Part shown: positions 25,226-31,899 of the stretch, in pieces | How the letters are laid out: each line of letters starts with the position of its first letter | Position numbering within the stretch: the first letter of the stretch is position 1 | Assembly: GCA_903895695.1 (NCBI GenBank) | Contig: CAITUY010000078.1 | Location: 1-41,416, forward strand | Origin: an uncultured bacterium | Lineage (GTDB): Bacteria; Verrucomicrobiota; Kiritimatiellia; CAIKKV01; CAITUY01 | Direction of reading: 5' to 3' | DNA: 41,416 bases | Made by a program: the position numbers and the translations under genes | Notes under the pieces: generated by a model | Told to the model about the DNA's origin: nothing | What the model saw: the letters and a program-made list of their open reading frames with translations, nothing else | Databases searched by the model: none

Positions 25226-26115
25226 CAGTTCGATGCGTGTTTCACATCCTGCTGCAGGGCCTTGAGCAATTCCTTCTTGAGTTCGAGCGGCCAGAGGATC
25301 ACGGCCTTGACCGCCTCCTCGGAAAGTTTTTCCTGCTGTGGAGCGCCGAGTTTGTCCCAGAACTCCAACTGGCCGGCGGCCTTGCGCATGTACTCCAGGG
25401 CGAGGCGGTCGTATTGGCCGCGCTTGGCCTTCAGGTCGGGCTTGTCGTTCTCGTAAGATTCGACCGACCCGGTGGCCTTCATCACGCCCTCGAGCGAGAT
25501 GTAGTTGGGATCCGTGTCGACCAGGAACATCCTTGGCTCGTACTGGCTGCGGAGGTCGGGGCGTTTGGTGAACCTGGCGCGAACTTCTCGGACGCGTCGC
25601 CACACGTCTTCACAGATTCCTGACTGCTCAATGAAAAGGGTCATACCGGCGGCGTTTTCCCGAAACCCGCTAGAAGCGGGTTTCGGAGGAACATTGGTGT
25701 TTTTGCCAATTTTCAGATTGGCGGTGCGTTTCTCGATACCCTTTTCAACATGCCGTTCGATGACCGGCGCGATGCTGTACGCGATCTGCCACTTGAGCAT
25801 GTGGCGGCGGGCCATGATGGCGTGGAAGATGATCTCTTCGGCCTTGGCCTCGGGCCGGACGATCACGGGGATCTCCGTCCACTTCAGCAGCCGGGCGGCC
25901 ATGGCGCGGTGCCGACCATCCATGATCTGGTTGTGCGGGTTGATCACGATGGGGTGCTCAGCCAGGCCCTCATCGGCCATGGCGGCCATCAGGTTCCGCA
26001 CGTCGGGATGATTCTCGGCGAGCATGGGAGAATCGGCGATGAAGGGATGGATGGTGAGATCGGTCAGGAGACGGGTCTCGAGTTTCGGGGTCTTCGCTTT
26101 GCGTGGCTTTTGCAT
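25225..26115 (-). CDS. ParB N-terminal domain protein, early operon
   Basis: This 296-residue protein has a ParB/sulfiredoxin-type domain at about residues 15-115, with NPHNQIMDGRHRAMAARLL holding the GRHR nucleotide-binding motif and TEIPVIVRPEAKAEE after it. A helical, Lys/Arg-rich C-terminal half follows. ParB domains are CTPases in partition proteins, but phage and mobile-element members also act as DNA-binding or nuclease-like early proteins. It lies upstream of the transposase. The ATG at 26115 has AAGGAC nearby. Two odd DNA elements lie inside it: a phage-end-like motif at 25630 and a perfect palindrome at 25660-25686. Confidence 0.78.
   Translation of the reverse strand: MQKPRKAKTPKLETRLLTDLTIHPFIADSPMLAENHPDVRNLMAAMADEGLAEHPIVINPHNQIMDGRHRAMAARLLKWTEIPVIVRPEAKAEEIIFHAIMARRHMLKWQIAYSIAPVIERHVEKGIEKRTANLKIGKNTNVPPKPASSGFRENAAGMTLFIEQSGICEDVWRRVREVRARFTKRPDLRSQYEPRMFLVDTDPNYISLEGVMKATGSVESYENDKPDLKAKRGQYDRLALEYMRKAAGQLEFWDKLGAPQQEKLSEEAVKAVILWPLELKKELLKALQQDVKHASN
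25660..25686. repeat. perfect 12-bp palindrome inside the ParB-like gene
   Basis: CCGAAACCCGCT, loop AGA, AGCGGGTTTCGG is a perfect inverted repeat within coding sequence (peptide KPASSGFREN). It may be an inserted interspersed repeat or a binding site for the protein itself. At 25630-25641 nearby, AATGAAAAGGGT is identical to twelve bases of the L1 end site. Confidence 0.75.
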
Positions 26116-26152
26116 GGGAGTCCTTTCGGATGGATGGTTCATGGAGAAGGGT

Positions 26153-26554
26153 TCAGGGTTGTCGGGATGGAGCGGCCGTGATAGGTTCCGCACCCATGGA
26201 CCTGTCTTGGATATCGGGCGTTCCGGTCTGGGTGAAGGCTTCGGTGGGTGTTTCCTTTGCCGTGACGATGAGCAGTATCGCGGTGATCAACATCGCCAAG
26301 GCCAGGTCGATCTGGTTGAAGGCAACGCCAACCAACACCACGAGCATCAGCCCGGCCGAGATAACCGCCTCGACGAACCGCAGCACGTTCAGCAAACTCG
26401 ATAGGTGGATCGCCGTCCTGTCGGGCGTCGCCCGTATCTGCGGCATCTGCACCTTGATGCTGATATCGTTCGGTCCATCGATCCCCGTTGATTCTCGGAT
26501 CGCCGCAATCCTGCTACTCTCTGCGGCGTTCTCCATCTCGCACTGAGACTTCAT
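26153..26554 (-). CDS. small membrane protein of the early operon
   Basis: This 133-residue protein has a polar N-terminal 50 residues and two hydrophobic segments at about 58-80 (VEAVISAGLMLVVLVGVAF) and 84-97 (LALAMLITAILLIV), followed by a polar tail. The ATG at 26554 overlaps the stop of the upstream minus-strand frame (ATGA) and has AGAGAGGG upstream. Function unknown; membrane proteins in early operons sometimes affect host takeover or exclusion. Confidence 0.65.
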   Translation of the reverse strand: MKSQCEMENAAESSRIAAIRESTGIDGPNDISIKVQMPQIRATPDRTAIHLSSLLNVLRFVEAVISAGLMLVVLVGVAFNQIDLALAMLITAILLIVTAKETPTEAFTQTGTPDIQDRSMGAEPITAAPSRQP

Positions 26555-27144
26555 GACGCCCTCTCTGCCCTGAGCGCGGCCGAAGGGCCTGCTTTCCCGG
26601 CCGCGCCGGCCGTGGCAGACTGGGCGACATGGAAATCATGACTGCTGCCAAGGTTTTCGCGGCCGGCTTCCTGGCTGGAACGGTCGCCACACGGTTTCTG
26701 TCCAGGGAGTTCCGACGCAGGCGCATGACTATCCGCAACGGCTTGCTCTGGGATCGGAACGGGAACCCCCACTGTCCGGTCTGCATTGTTCCCGCGGTCA
26801 AGTCCAGGCTGGGCGGGTTCAACTGCCCCAAATGTCTCCGCGTCGCGGGCGATCCTGGACCGATGCTCCTCTAACGAGATATCGAACGGCAGGCCGCGCA
26901 CAACCAGGACAGATCCTGCCATGTAGGCGATGGCTTCCTTGGAGATGCGTTCGCGCCACCCGAACAGTCCCGAGCGCGTCACAATCGAGACGCGGATCCC
27001 ATCCGACAATCCCTTCTCGTCACGATCCCAACTGAGCATGCTGGCCAAGAACCTGCGTGCCAGTAGTAGGGCCTGCGGCAACTCATCAGGTTCTATGCAC
27101 GGAAAGTAGAGCCCGGTTACAGTCCGACCTGGATACACCTTCAT
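26551..27144 (-). CDS. early-operon protein, only N-terminal half convincing
   Basis: This 197-residue frame starts with ATG at 27144, preceded by CAGGGAGGG and overlapping the stop of the frame upstream (ATGA). Residues 1-105 (for example QALLLARRFLASMLSWDRDE and EAIAYMAGSVLVVRGLPFD) look like a real folded protein. Residues 105-197 are low-complexity and lie entirely opposite the plus-strand gene at 26629-26874, and the last 25 residues are encoded by a repeat cassette (TAGAAGKAGPSAALRA). The true protein may be shorter in functional content, but no earlier stop exists. Function unknown. Confidence 0.5.
   Translation of the reverse strand: MKVYPGRTVTGLYFPCIEPDELPQALLLARRFLASMLSWDRDEKGLSDGIRVSIVTRSGLFGWRERISKEAIAYMAGSVLVVRGLPFDISLEEHRSRIARDAETFGAVEPAQPGLDRGNNADRTVGVPVPIPEQAVADSHAPASELPGQKPCGDRSSQEAGRENLGSSHDFHVAQSATAGAAGKAGPSAALRAERAS
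26555..26628 (+). promoter_or_regulatory. repeat cassette with promoter-like elements between divergent starts
   Basis: This 74-base cassette contains a CCCTGAGCG...CGAAGGGCC hairpin repeat and, for the plus strand, TTTCCC (26593-26598), a 17-base spacer, CAGACT (26616-26621) and seven bases to the ATG at 26629. On the minus strand it carries the ribosome site of the 26554 gene. A longer copy lies at 27145-27241. Confidence 0.5.
26629..26874 (+). CDS. small membrane-anchored zinc-ribbon protein, moron-like
   Basis: This 81-residue protein has an N-terminal hydrophobic helix (AAKVFAAGFLAGTVATRFL), a basic patch (REFRRRRM), then a zinc-ribbon-like CxxC...CxxC pair (GNPHCPVC and FNCPKC). The coherent domain layout supports it over the opposite-strand frame in this region. 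It has no Shine-Dalgarno; a promoter-like sequence ends seven bases before the ATG. The plus-strand protein at 28483-28950 also combines membrane helices with a zinc ribbon. Function unknown. Confidence 0.6.
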   Translation: MEIMTAAKVFAAGFLAGTVATRFLSREFRRRRMTIRNGLLWDRNGNPHCPVCIVPAVKSRLGGFNCPKCLRVAGDPGPMLL

Positions 27145-27818
27145 GATGCCCTCCCTGCCCTGAGCGCCGCCTGCGGTGAGCCACGTCGAACCGTCGAAGG
27201 GCCTGCTTGCCCGGCCGCGCCGGCCGTGGCAGACTTGTGGGATGAAACGACGGACGAAGAGTGAGTGGAGCCGTTTGGCGATTTCGTTGGGCGTGGAGAT
27301 TGACCAACTCGTGACGATGCTCTGGGTTCAGGGCCATCTCCGGAAAGTGACTCCACAAGAAAGAGCCCACCTTTCGATCCCTCGCGACGATATACACCGC
27401 AGGGAGCTTGAAGACGCCGTTTGCGCATTTCTCGCTCGAAGAGCCGTAACAGCGCTGAGACCAGACCTAGCGTGGATGCTCCTGTGGCGTTTGCGCACGG
27501 CCAGGTCGATTGCTTCTTGGTACTGGCATAACCCGCTGCGCAAAGCGGACATACTTGGTCAGTTCCTGAGCGCGTTGAATGACGACGATCTTCTGCGCCT
27601 ATTGCTACTAGACTCGGCCGTAGTTCCGTTCGCACTATTCGGAGCGGCGCACGATCACATTCTCGGGGACATATGCTGTACACCAGGTTCGCTGCGTCCA
27701 GAGCTGCACGAAAGAGAATCCGTTCCTCCGTCGTCTGATGCGGTAATCCCGCCGATCCGACCGCAATTTTCATGACTATCCCTCGGCCCTCCCTGGAAAC
27801 GCACGTCTTCGCCTTCAT
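27141..27818 (-). CDS. early-operon frame, N-terminal part plausible
   Basis: This 225-residue frame starts with ATG at 27818 overlapping the stop of the HTH gene (ATGA, AGGAGGG upstream). Residues 1-75 (TTEERILFRAALDAANLVYS, RIVRTELRPSLVAIGAED) look protein-like. The rest is antisense to the plus-strand gene at 27242-27775 and is Ser/Arg/Pro-rich, ending in repeat-cassette sequence. A second ATG at residue 16 (MKIAVGSAG) is a possible start. Function unknown. Confidence 0.45.
   Translation of the reverse strand: MKAKTCVSREGRGIVMKIAVGSAGLPHQTTEERILFRAALDAANLVYSICPRECDRAPLRIVRTELRPSLVAIGAEDRRHSTRSGTDQVCPLCAAGYASTKKQSTWPCANATGASTLGLVSALLRLFEREMRKRRLQAPCGVYRREGSKGGLFLVESLSGDGPEPRASSRVGQSPRPTKSPNGSTHSSSVVSSHKSATAGAAGQAGPSTVRRGSPQAALRAGRAS
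27145..27241 (+). promoter_or_regulatory. second repeat cassette with promoter-like elements
   Basis: This is a longer copy of the 26555-26628 cassette. It has the CCCTGAGCG...CGAAGGGCC hairpin with an internal insertion, then TTGCCC (27207-27212), the identical 17-base spacer, CAGACT (27230-27235) and six bases to the ATG at 27242. The shared block TGCCCGGCCGCGCCGGCCGT is itself palindromic. Confidence 0.5.
27242..27775 (+). CDS. plus-strand helical protein, moron-like
   Basis: This 177-residue protein starts MKRRTKSEWSRLAISLGVEI. Its first 130 residues are helical with a plausible DNA- or protein-binding basic N-terminus and Leu-rich helices (ILGQFLSALNDDDLLRLLLL). The C-terminal 40 residues are Pro/Ser-rich and overlap the N-terminal part of the minus-strand 27818 frame. 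It has its own promoter-like sequence and no Shine-Dalgarno. It and the minus-strand frame cannot both be fully functional in the overlap without constraint. Function unknown. Confidence 0.5.
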   Translation: MKRRTKSEWSRLAISLGVEIDQLVTMLWVQGHLRKVTPQERAHLSIPRDDIHRRELEDAVCAFLARRAVTALRPDLAWMLLWRLRTARSIASWYWHNPLRKADILGQFLSALNDDDLLRLLLLDSAVVPFALFGAAHDHILGDICCTPGSLRPELHERESVPPSSDAVIPPIRPQFS

Positions 27819-27991
27819 GACGCCCTCCTGACTTCCGCGGCCTGGATCCGCACCTTGCTCATCAACCGCTTGGACGTGCGGCGGCCTTCCAGAACAAGCC
27901 AGAGGTGGACGGCCGATACACCCAGACGATGCGCCTCGGCCGCGATACCGAAGTACCGTTTGCGCTTCGTGTCCTTTCGCGTAATAATCAT
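27815..27991 (-). CDS. small HTH regulator, first gene of the early operon (Cro/Ner-like role)
   Basis: This 58-residue protein has a compact helix-turn-helix: YFGIAAEAHRLGVSAVHLWL followed by VLEGRRTSKRLMSKVRIQAA, matching small phage HTH proteins of the pattern AA..LGVS..HL..VL.GRR.S..L. The ATG at 27991 lies seven bases after a -10 element, so the mRNA is probably leaderless. Its stop overlaps the next start (ATGA). It faces the XRE repressor across the operator region, the usual Cro/Ner position, and may repress both promoters. Confidence 0.7.
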   Translation of the reverse strand: MIITRKDTKRKRYFGIAAEAHRLGVSAVHLWLVLEGRRTSKRLMSKVRIQAAEVRRAS

Positions 27992-27996
27992 GTCAC

Positions 27997-28044
27997 AACG
28001 TATAACTAACAGGCCCCAAAGGATCAAGGAGAATGTTAGACGTT
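27997..28044. promoter_or_regulatory. lysogeny-switch operators and early promoter
   Basis: On the minus strand TTGATC (28027-28022), a 17-base spacer and TATACG (28004-27999) form an early promoter seven bases before the HTH ATG. Two inverted copies of a TGTTAG..(A)ACGTT element flank it: AACGTATAACTAACA at 27997-28011 and TGTTAGACGTT at 28034-28044. The first overlaps the -10 element, as expected for a repressor operator. Confidence 0.65.
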
Positions 28045-28417
28045 GCTACATATGCCGTGGCAAAGAATAGAGCGGTTGATGCTGACGACAGGCAGCACCT
28101 GGGAGGGACTTTCACGCACACTGAAAGTCTCCACTGCCATGCTCTCAATGATCAAGACAGGCAAAAGAAATCCAAGTAAAAAGGTGCTTTTCAGACTTTT
28201 GGAGGCAGAACGCGAAGCTGGAATTGCTCCGCCCCTTCCTCCCCCCGCGCACAACCCACCGCCCGCCTCGGCGTCAGAACCGGGCGATAAAAAAAGGATG
28301 AAATTTGAGCGTGAAGGGTTGGCGGGAGGGGAGCGGGAGGGGGAGTTGCGGGCGGCAATCAGGATGATCCGGGAAGGATTAGACCTGTTGGAACGTCACC
28401 TGGGCGGGAAATCGTGA
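28043..28417 (+). CDS. XRE-type phage repressor candidate
   Basis: This protein has about 124 residues. The N-terminal HTH (about residues 10-50: LTTGSTWEGLSRTLKVSTAM, then LSMIKTGKRNPSKKVLFRLL) is XRE/Cro-like. A Pro/Ala-rich linker and a C-terminal helix (AAIRMIREGLDLLERHL) that may mediate oligomerisation follow. The TTG at 28043 has AAGGAG about 11 bases upstream; the ATG at 28052 is an alternative with no spaced ribosome site. It diverges from the early operon and shares the operator region, so it is the best candidate for the lysogeny repressor. Confidence 0.7.
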   Translation: MLHMPWQRIERLMLTTGSTWEGLSRTLKVSTAMLSMIKTGKRNPSKKVLFRLLEAEREAGIAPPLPPPAHNPPPASASEPGDKKRMKFEREGLAGGEREGELRAAIRMIREGLDLLERHLGGKS

Positions 28418-28482
28418 AGGTTTTTTGATGGGGGGACGGGCGGGATGAACGCAGAGGACAGTCGGGTGACTGGAGGTACTTC

Positions 28483-28950
28483 ATGCTGGAATTATTGGTC
28501 CTTCTGATCGTCGTCGGGACAAGCATATGGGTGCTGGCGGATGCGAGCAGTATTGGCGCGCGCAAAGGTCTGATCCCTGGCAGCGCCTTCGATATGGGAC
28601 CCGGCGGCTGGTTCGTGAGTTGCCTGTTGCTGTGGATCGTGGCTTTCCCGCTCTACCTGGCGAACCGTGACAAGATCGCCGCTGCCATCAAGGATCCGTA
28701 TTCCGCCTTGTCGGCCGCAACGGGAAAGACCGTGATGCGCGCCCGATCGCCCCGGGTTGGCAAGTGGCGTGATCCGGTTGAGGCATGGGATGGAGGAAGT
28801 TCGAAACCTGCCGGCGCTCCGACTCCCAAAATCTCGATCGCCACCGTGCAGTGTCCGCTGTGCACGCGTCCGATTCCAGCAGTCTCCGTCCGAATCGGCA
28901 CGAACAAGTGCCCCGAGTGCGATGGGGTGTTTGAGGCGGAGGCGGGGTGA
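28483..28950 (+). CDS. membrane protein with C-terminal zinc ribbon
   Basis: This 155-residue protein has two transmembrane helices at about 1-19 (MLELLVLLIVVGTSIWVLA) and 43-60 (WFVSCLLLWIVAFPLYLA), a basic/disordered linker and a zinc-ribbon-like domain with CPLC and CPEC pairs near the C-terminus. The ATG has GGAGGT six bases upstream. It lies downstream of the repressor in the same direction and may be expressed in the lysogen. Its TM plus zinc-ribbon layout parallels the 26629 gene. Function unknown. Confidence 0.75.
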   Translation: MLELLVLLIVVGTSIWVLADASSIGARKGLIPGSAFDMGPGGWFVSCLLLWIVAFPLYLANRDKIAAAIKDPYSALSAATGKTVMRARSPRVGKWRDPVEAWDGGSSKPAGAPTPKISIATVQCPLCTRPIPAVSVRIGTNKCPECDGVFEAEAG

Positions 28951-28990
28951 ACGTGAAGGTATTGATGGGATCAAGGAAAGGAAAAACAAC

Positions 28991-29260
28991 ATGACCATAG
29001 ACGGAGCGATAATTAGAGAGCAGGGGCAGGTCTTTGGGATTGTGATCGTGAAGCCCTCAGTAATATCCTCTTCCCAGACCGCAGTAGAGACGCGGGCAGC
29101 CTTGCAGTCACAGCTTGCAGACTTTCAAGGGCTGCCTTTGATCCTGGCTGCGCAGGACTCACGCGGAGTGTTTTCATATCAGGGAAGGCGGGACATAGTG
29201 AATTTCCTGGCGTCGATCGACGCTTCAAGGATCCCGTGGAAACGATACACTTACTCTTGA
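28991..29260 (+). CDS. small conserved-looking hypothetical protein
   Basis: This 89-residue protein starts MTIDGAIIREQGQVFGIVIV and ends with SIDASRIPWKRYTYS. It has an alpha/beta pattern with LQSQLADFQGLPLILAAQDS and YQGRRDIVNFLAS. It follows the membrane/zinc-ribbon gene with AAAGGA upstream. The compact, well-formed sequence suggests a real protein. It is convergent with, and overlaps, the weak minus-strand frame at 29013-29528. Function unknown. Confidence 0.7.
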   Translation: MTIDGAIIREQGQVFGIVIVKPSVISSSQTAVETRAALQSQLADFQGLPLILAAQDSRGVFSYQGRRDIVNFLASIDASRIPWKRYTYS

Positions 29261-29528
29261 TCATGGTGTCTCCTTTAGACGGCACACGTTTCCGGCGGTA
29301 GTGATTTGGGAGCGGCAAAGGATTGTAACTTCCCCAGATCTGCCGCATTGCTGCGACGTACCACATCTGCCAGCGCCTGGCCCAGACGTCTGAATCGCAG
29401 GCAATCCCGTTGAGTCCCTGGGGGCGTTTCTCGCATGCCTCCCGTTGATGGCGCATGCAGATGAGACTGCACCGAACCGATATTCGCGTTGGGCGATCCC
29501 CTCCGGCGGGGCGTCTGCGTTTTCTCAC
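29013..29528 (-). CDS. weak frame after the methyltransferase, N-terminal half plausible
   Basis: The GTG at 29528 overlaps the methyltransferase TGA (GTGA), the same coupling used across this phage. The first 85 residues include a Cys/Arg-rich start (RCSLICMRHQREACEKR) and a W/Y-rich stretch (DVWARRWQMWYVAAMRQIW). After about 29275 the frame is antisense to the well-formed plus-strand gene at 28991-29260 and looks non-coding. A different frame (29275-29472) is also open, so the true gene here is uncertain. Confidence 0.35.
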   Translation of the reverse strand: MRKRRRPAGGDRPTRISVRCSLICMRHQREACEKRPQGLNGIACDSDVWARRWQMWYVAAMRQIWGSYNPLPLPNHYRRKRVPSKGDTMIKSKCIVSTGSLKRRSTPGNSLCPAFPDMKTLRVSPAQPGSKAALESLQAVTARLPASLLRSGKRILLRASRSQSQRPAPAL

Positions 29529-30310
29529 GGTGCAGCTCCTTCTTTCGAGTTTGCGATCGCGAATGCCCGGGCGAACCCGGCCGGTGTCTGCGATCGGACC
29601 GCCTTGGTCATGTCAGATGTCCCTCCAAGTCGCTGCAGAGGGGATCCTTGGGAACAACATCGAACCGGATCTATCGGACGCACCATGGGCCGACGGTAGT
29701 CTCCCCAGATACCCGTATTCTTCTGATAGGCATTGGTCCGCAGCACGAGCAGGCACTCCAGGGCGCTCACTCCCTCGCCATGCTTGGAACGGATCGCATC
29801 CAGCCGTGCAAGCCTATTGGAATTGGGATCGAGATATCCTGCGAATTGCCATGGATGAAAGTACCAGGGCCGAAACGGATCCGTCCGCCATCCGCCGCCG
29901 CGCTCGTAGTCGACATCAGGCCATGTCCTGACCAGATCCGGGAGTCGGCCGACGGGGTTCTCCATTGCCCAGAAGAACGTTCCTCCCTCGCGGTAGTACT
30001 CGGGATCCGTGGGACGGTAGAAGTCAACGATCCTAAATGTCTGATGCACGAGCTCCAGCGCCTGCTGTGTCCGACCATCGGAATCCTTCGCCTTCCAGTA
30101 CTGCGCGCACGAGAGGGTGAAGTGCGTGCACGGCACAGCCGCCAGGATCCCGTCAACGTCTCCCCATAGGCGTAGGCAGTCAGCACAGGACTTTGCGCTC
30201 ATGACGTCGTCGCCGTGCTCCAGGTCGACCGTAATCACGTCCCACCCGAGATCCTCGAACGCGCCGCCCCACACGCCCGAGGCGTCGAATAGTGACAGGA
30301 GTGTCTTCAC
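29525..30310 (-). CDS. C5-cytosine methyltransferase-like protein
   Basis: This 261-residue protein has motif I-like LLSLFDASGVWGGAFEDLGW for AdoMet binding, a motif IV-like AVPCTHFTLSCAQYW with the catalytic-type Pro-Cys, and FWAMENPVGRLPDL in the place of motif VI (ENV/ENP). The C-terminal part has a WFHP/GIWGD-like pattern common in a compact phage/environmental branch of this fold. It should modify cytosine at C5, or act on a related substrate. The GTG at 30310 overlaps the stop of the zinc-finger gene (GTGA) and is preferred to an upstream ATG. No cognate restriction gene is present, so self-protection or base modification is likely. Confidence 0.72.
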   Translation of the reverse strand: MKTLLSLFDASGVWGGAFEDLGWDVITVDLEHGDDVMSAKSCADCLRLWGDVDGILAAVPCTHFTLSCAQYWKAKDSDGRTQQALELVHQTFRIVDFYRPTDPEYYREGGTFFWAMENPVGRLPDLVRTWPDVDYERGGGWRTDPFRPWYFHPWQFAGYLDPNSNRLARLDAIRSKHGEGVSALECLLVLRTNAYQKNTGIWGDYRRPMVRPIDPVRCCSQGSPLQRLGGTSDMTKAVRSQTPAGFARAFAIANSKEGAAP

Positions 30311-30516
30311 GTCAAACCCGCCCGCGCCCGAAGGCGCGCGATCCATTGCTTTCCGTACAGCATGTACTGTCGCAGGTCGCGGCACTCCTTGACCGTGTGC
30401 CCAGGCTCACACCGGTGCTTGTGCTGCCAACAGTAGCCGCAGACTTTACGGCCGCAGTGCCAGCAGGTTCGGCGGCGCTCAACCGGATCCCCGCAGTCCT
30501 CGCAAGTGGATGCCAT
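30307..30516 (-). CDS. small multi-Cys zinc-binding protein
   Basis: This 69-residue protein has eight or more Cys plus His in zinc-finger spacing (CEDCGDPV, TCWHCGRKVCGYCWQHKHRC). The C-terminus is basic (GKQWIARLRARAGLT). It is GTGA-coupled to the methyltransferase-like gene, suggesting a joint role such as DNA binding. No specific family is assigned. Confidence 0.7.
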   Translation of the reverse strand: MASTCEDCGDPVERRRTCWHCGRKVCGYCWQHKHRCEPGHTVKECRDLRQYMLYGKQWIARLRARAGLT

Positions 30517-30531
30517 AAAAACATCCCTCTA

Positions 30532-31125
30532 TCATTTAGCGAAGATCACTGGGTACTGCTCAGCCAGCAAGCGACGCGCCTGGTTCATTACTTCCTGGAT
30601 CTGCGGGTGGGCCTGGGGAGCCGTGCGCAGGGAAAAGATGTGGAGCCACTCCCGGAAGTTGGCCGTCACAACGATCTCGGTCTTGAGGCACGTCGGCAGG
30701 ACGGACCGAGCGATCTGTGGGGGTGCTCCAGATGCGATCAGCAGGAGGTACGCTCTTTCCGCCTGCACAAGTGCTCCCAGCCAGACTGATCGCTGGTATT
30801 CTGAGAGACCAGGAGGCTCGATAGCCATGATCTCGCCGGCCGTGCCGTAGTTGCAGTACCGTGTGGATTCCTGCGAATAGGCCGCCAGGCGATGGCGCAC
30901 CAACTCATGAGTCACGCCGCGATCGCAGATGAACCGCACGGTAGCCGTCGCGTGCTCCAGGACGGACAGGTGCCCGCGTTTGATTATCGAGGCGCAGAAC
31001 GCCGGAGCGCTCTCCGCACTGGCCTTGCCTTCGCTTTTGTAACACGTTCGTCCGGCGGCCTCGATGAGGCGATAGGCGTACGGCGTGACGTGCATGATCT
31101 CGACGCTTGGTTTTACGGTCTTCAT
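30532..31125 (-). CDS. thyX: flavin-dependent thymidylate synthase
   Basis: This 197-residue protein shows the ThyX signature RHRX7S at residues 77-89 (RHRLAAYSQESTRY), with an upstream SVLEHATATVRFICDRG strand and downstream ARSVLPTCLKTEIVVTANFR and EWLHIFSLR segments. It converts dUMP to dTMP using FAD, NADPH and methylenetetrahydrofolate. The ATG at 31125 is where homology begins; an upstream extension of the open frame is not needed. It is slightly shorter than typical members (about 210-250). A nucleotide synthase is unusual in a small transposable phage and may serve DNA synthesis or base modification with its neighbours. Confidence 0.9.
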   Translation of the reverse strand: MKTVKPSVEIMHVTPYAYRLIEAAGRTCYKSEGKASAESAPAFCASIIKRGHLSVLEHATATVRFICDRGVTHELVRHRLAAYSQESTRYCNYGTAGEIMAIEPPGLSEYQRSVWLGALVQAERAYLLLIASGAPPQIARSVLPTCLKTEIVVTANFREWLHIFSLRTAPQAHPQIQEVMNQARRLLAEQYPVIFAK

Positions 31126-31138
31126 TGTGTGTCCCTCT

Positions 31139-31480
31139 TCAGATTTCCTGAGTGTGTTCCCCATCATCCGTTGCCTTGACGCAACGGAATCCTTCAACGA
31201 ACTCCAGCTCGGCCAGGTTGGCGACGTCCACCAGGTGCTCGGCATTCCCATCTCCGGCGTACTTCTGCAGGCGTCGAATCATGTCCGCCACCCGGTCGAA
31301 CTGCGGTTTCCCCGGTGCCCCCATCCGGCCATAGCGTATGGATCCGACGATCTTCCGGTTCATGCGTAGTCGCTCGAATTGCGGCGAGCGCTCGGTGCGG
31401 CGCAGTGTATCGAGATCCGGAACGCGGTCCGGGACGTCGGCCAGAAGGCGCCGTCTAATGATTTGGTTTACGGTCGGCAT
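31139..31480 (-). CDS. conserved phage protein, unknown function
   Basis: This 113-residue protein resembles a widespread phage protein whose pattern includes an R.TE....ER...NR..G..RYG core: here TERSPQFERLRMNRKIVGSI and RYGRMGAPGKPQFDRV, then NAEHLVDVANLAELEFVEG. The ATG at 31480 is chosen; the frame extends upstream into the ASCH-like gene, which it overlaps by 13 bases. No activity is known to me. The acidic C-terminal helix is typical. Confidence 0.7.
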   Translation of the reverse strand: MPTVNQIIRRRLLADVPDRVPDLDTLRRTERSPQFERLRMNRKIVGSIRYGRMGAPGKPQFDRVADMIRRLQKYAGDGNAEHLVDVANLAELEFVEGFRCVKATDDGEHTQEI

Positions 31481-31899
31481 TGCTTCCTCTCCCACTCCGC
31501 CGGCGCCCACTGAATCAGCACGCCCTCGAAAGGCAGTCCGTACTGCGCGGCGAACCAATCCCGCATCTCTGCCCAGTCCTTGAACCCGTCCGCGCGGGCG
31601 AACCGGTCCAGCGGTGGGACGCGAAACAGGTGGCTCTCCATCCCGGAATCCGCACCGGTCTCGCATCGCTCGCAGGGACAATCCCGAATCATCACGGTGC
31701 AGTCCGTAATCGTGATCCTGCGTACGCGGGTGCACATATCCCAGCCAATCCGCATACAGGCCGCCGTGCGCATGCCGACGAAGTGGTGGATGGGATCTCC
31801 CACCTTAATCGGCCGCTTCCGGAACGGACGGATGGAGTGCGGCTTGCGGTGCTGCTTGACCAGGAGGCCAAACCGCGGCTGATAATTCAGCGCAGGCAT
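31468..31899 (-). CDS. ASCH-like domain protein
   Basis: This 143-residue protein has a PUA/ASCH-like arrangement: KPHSIRPFRKRPIKVGDPIH near the N-terminus (an IR..k..i..Gd.i pattern), RIGWDMCTRVRRITITD strands, and C-terminal RADGFKDWAEMRDWFAAQYG with FEGVLIQW. ASCH proteins bind RNA or modified nucleosides, and some hydrolyse acetylcytidine. It overlaps the DUF5131 gene by 13 bases and the next gene by 13 bases, indicating a tight operon. The ATG at 31899 is chosen. Confidence 0.7.
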   Translation of the reverse strand: MPALNYQPRFGLLVKQHRKPHSIRPFRKRPIKVGDPIHHFVGMRTAACMRIGWDMCTRVRRITITDCTVMIRDCPCERCETGADSGMESHLFRVPPLDRFARADGFKDWAEMRDWFAAQYGLPFEGVLIQWAPAEWERKQCRP

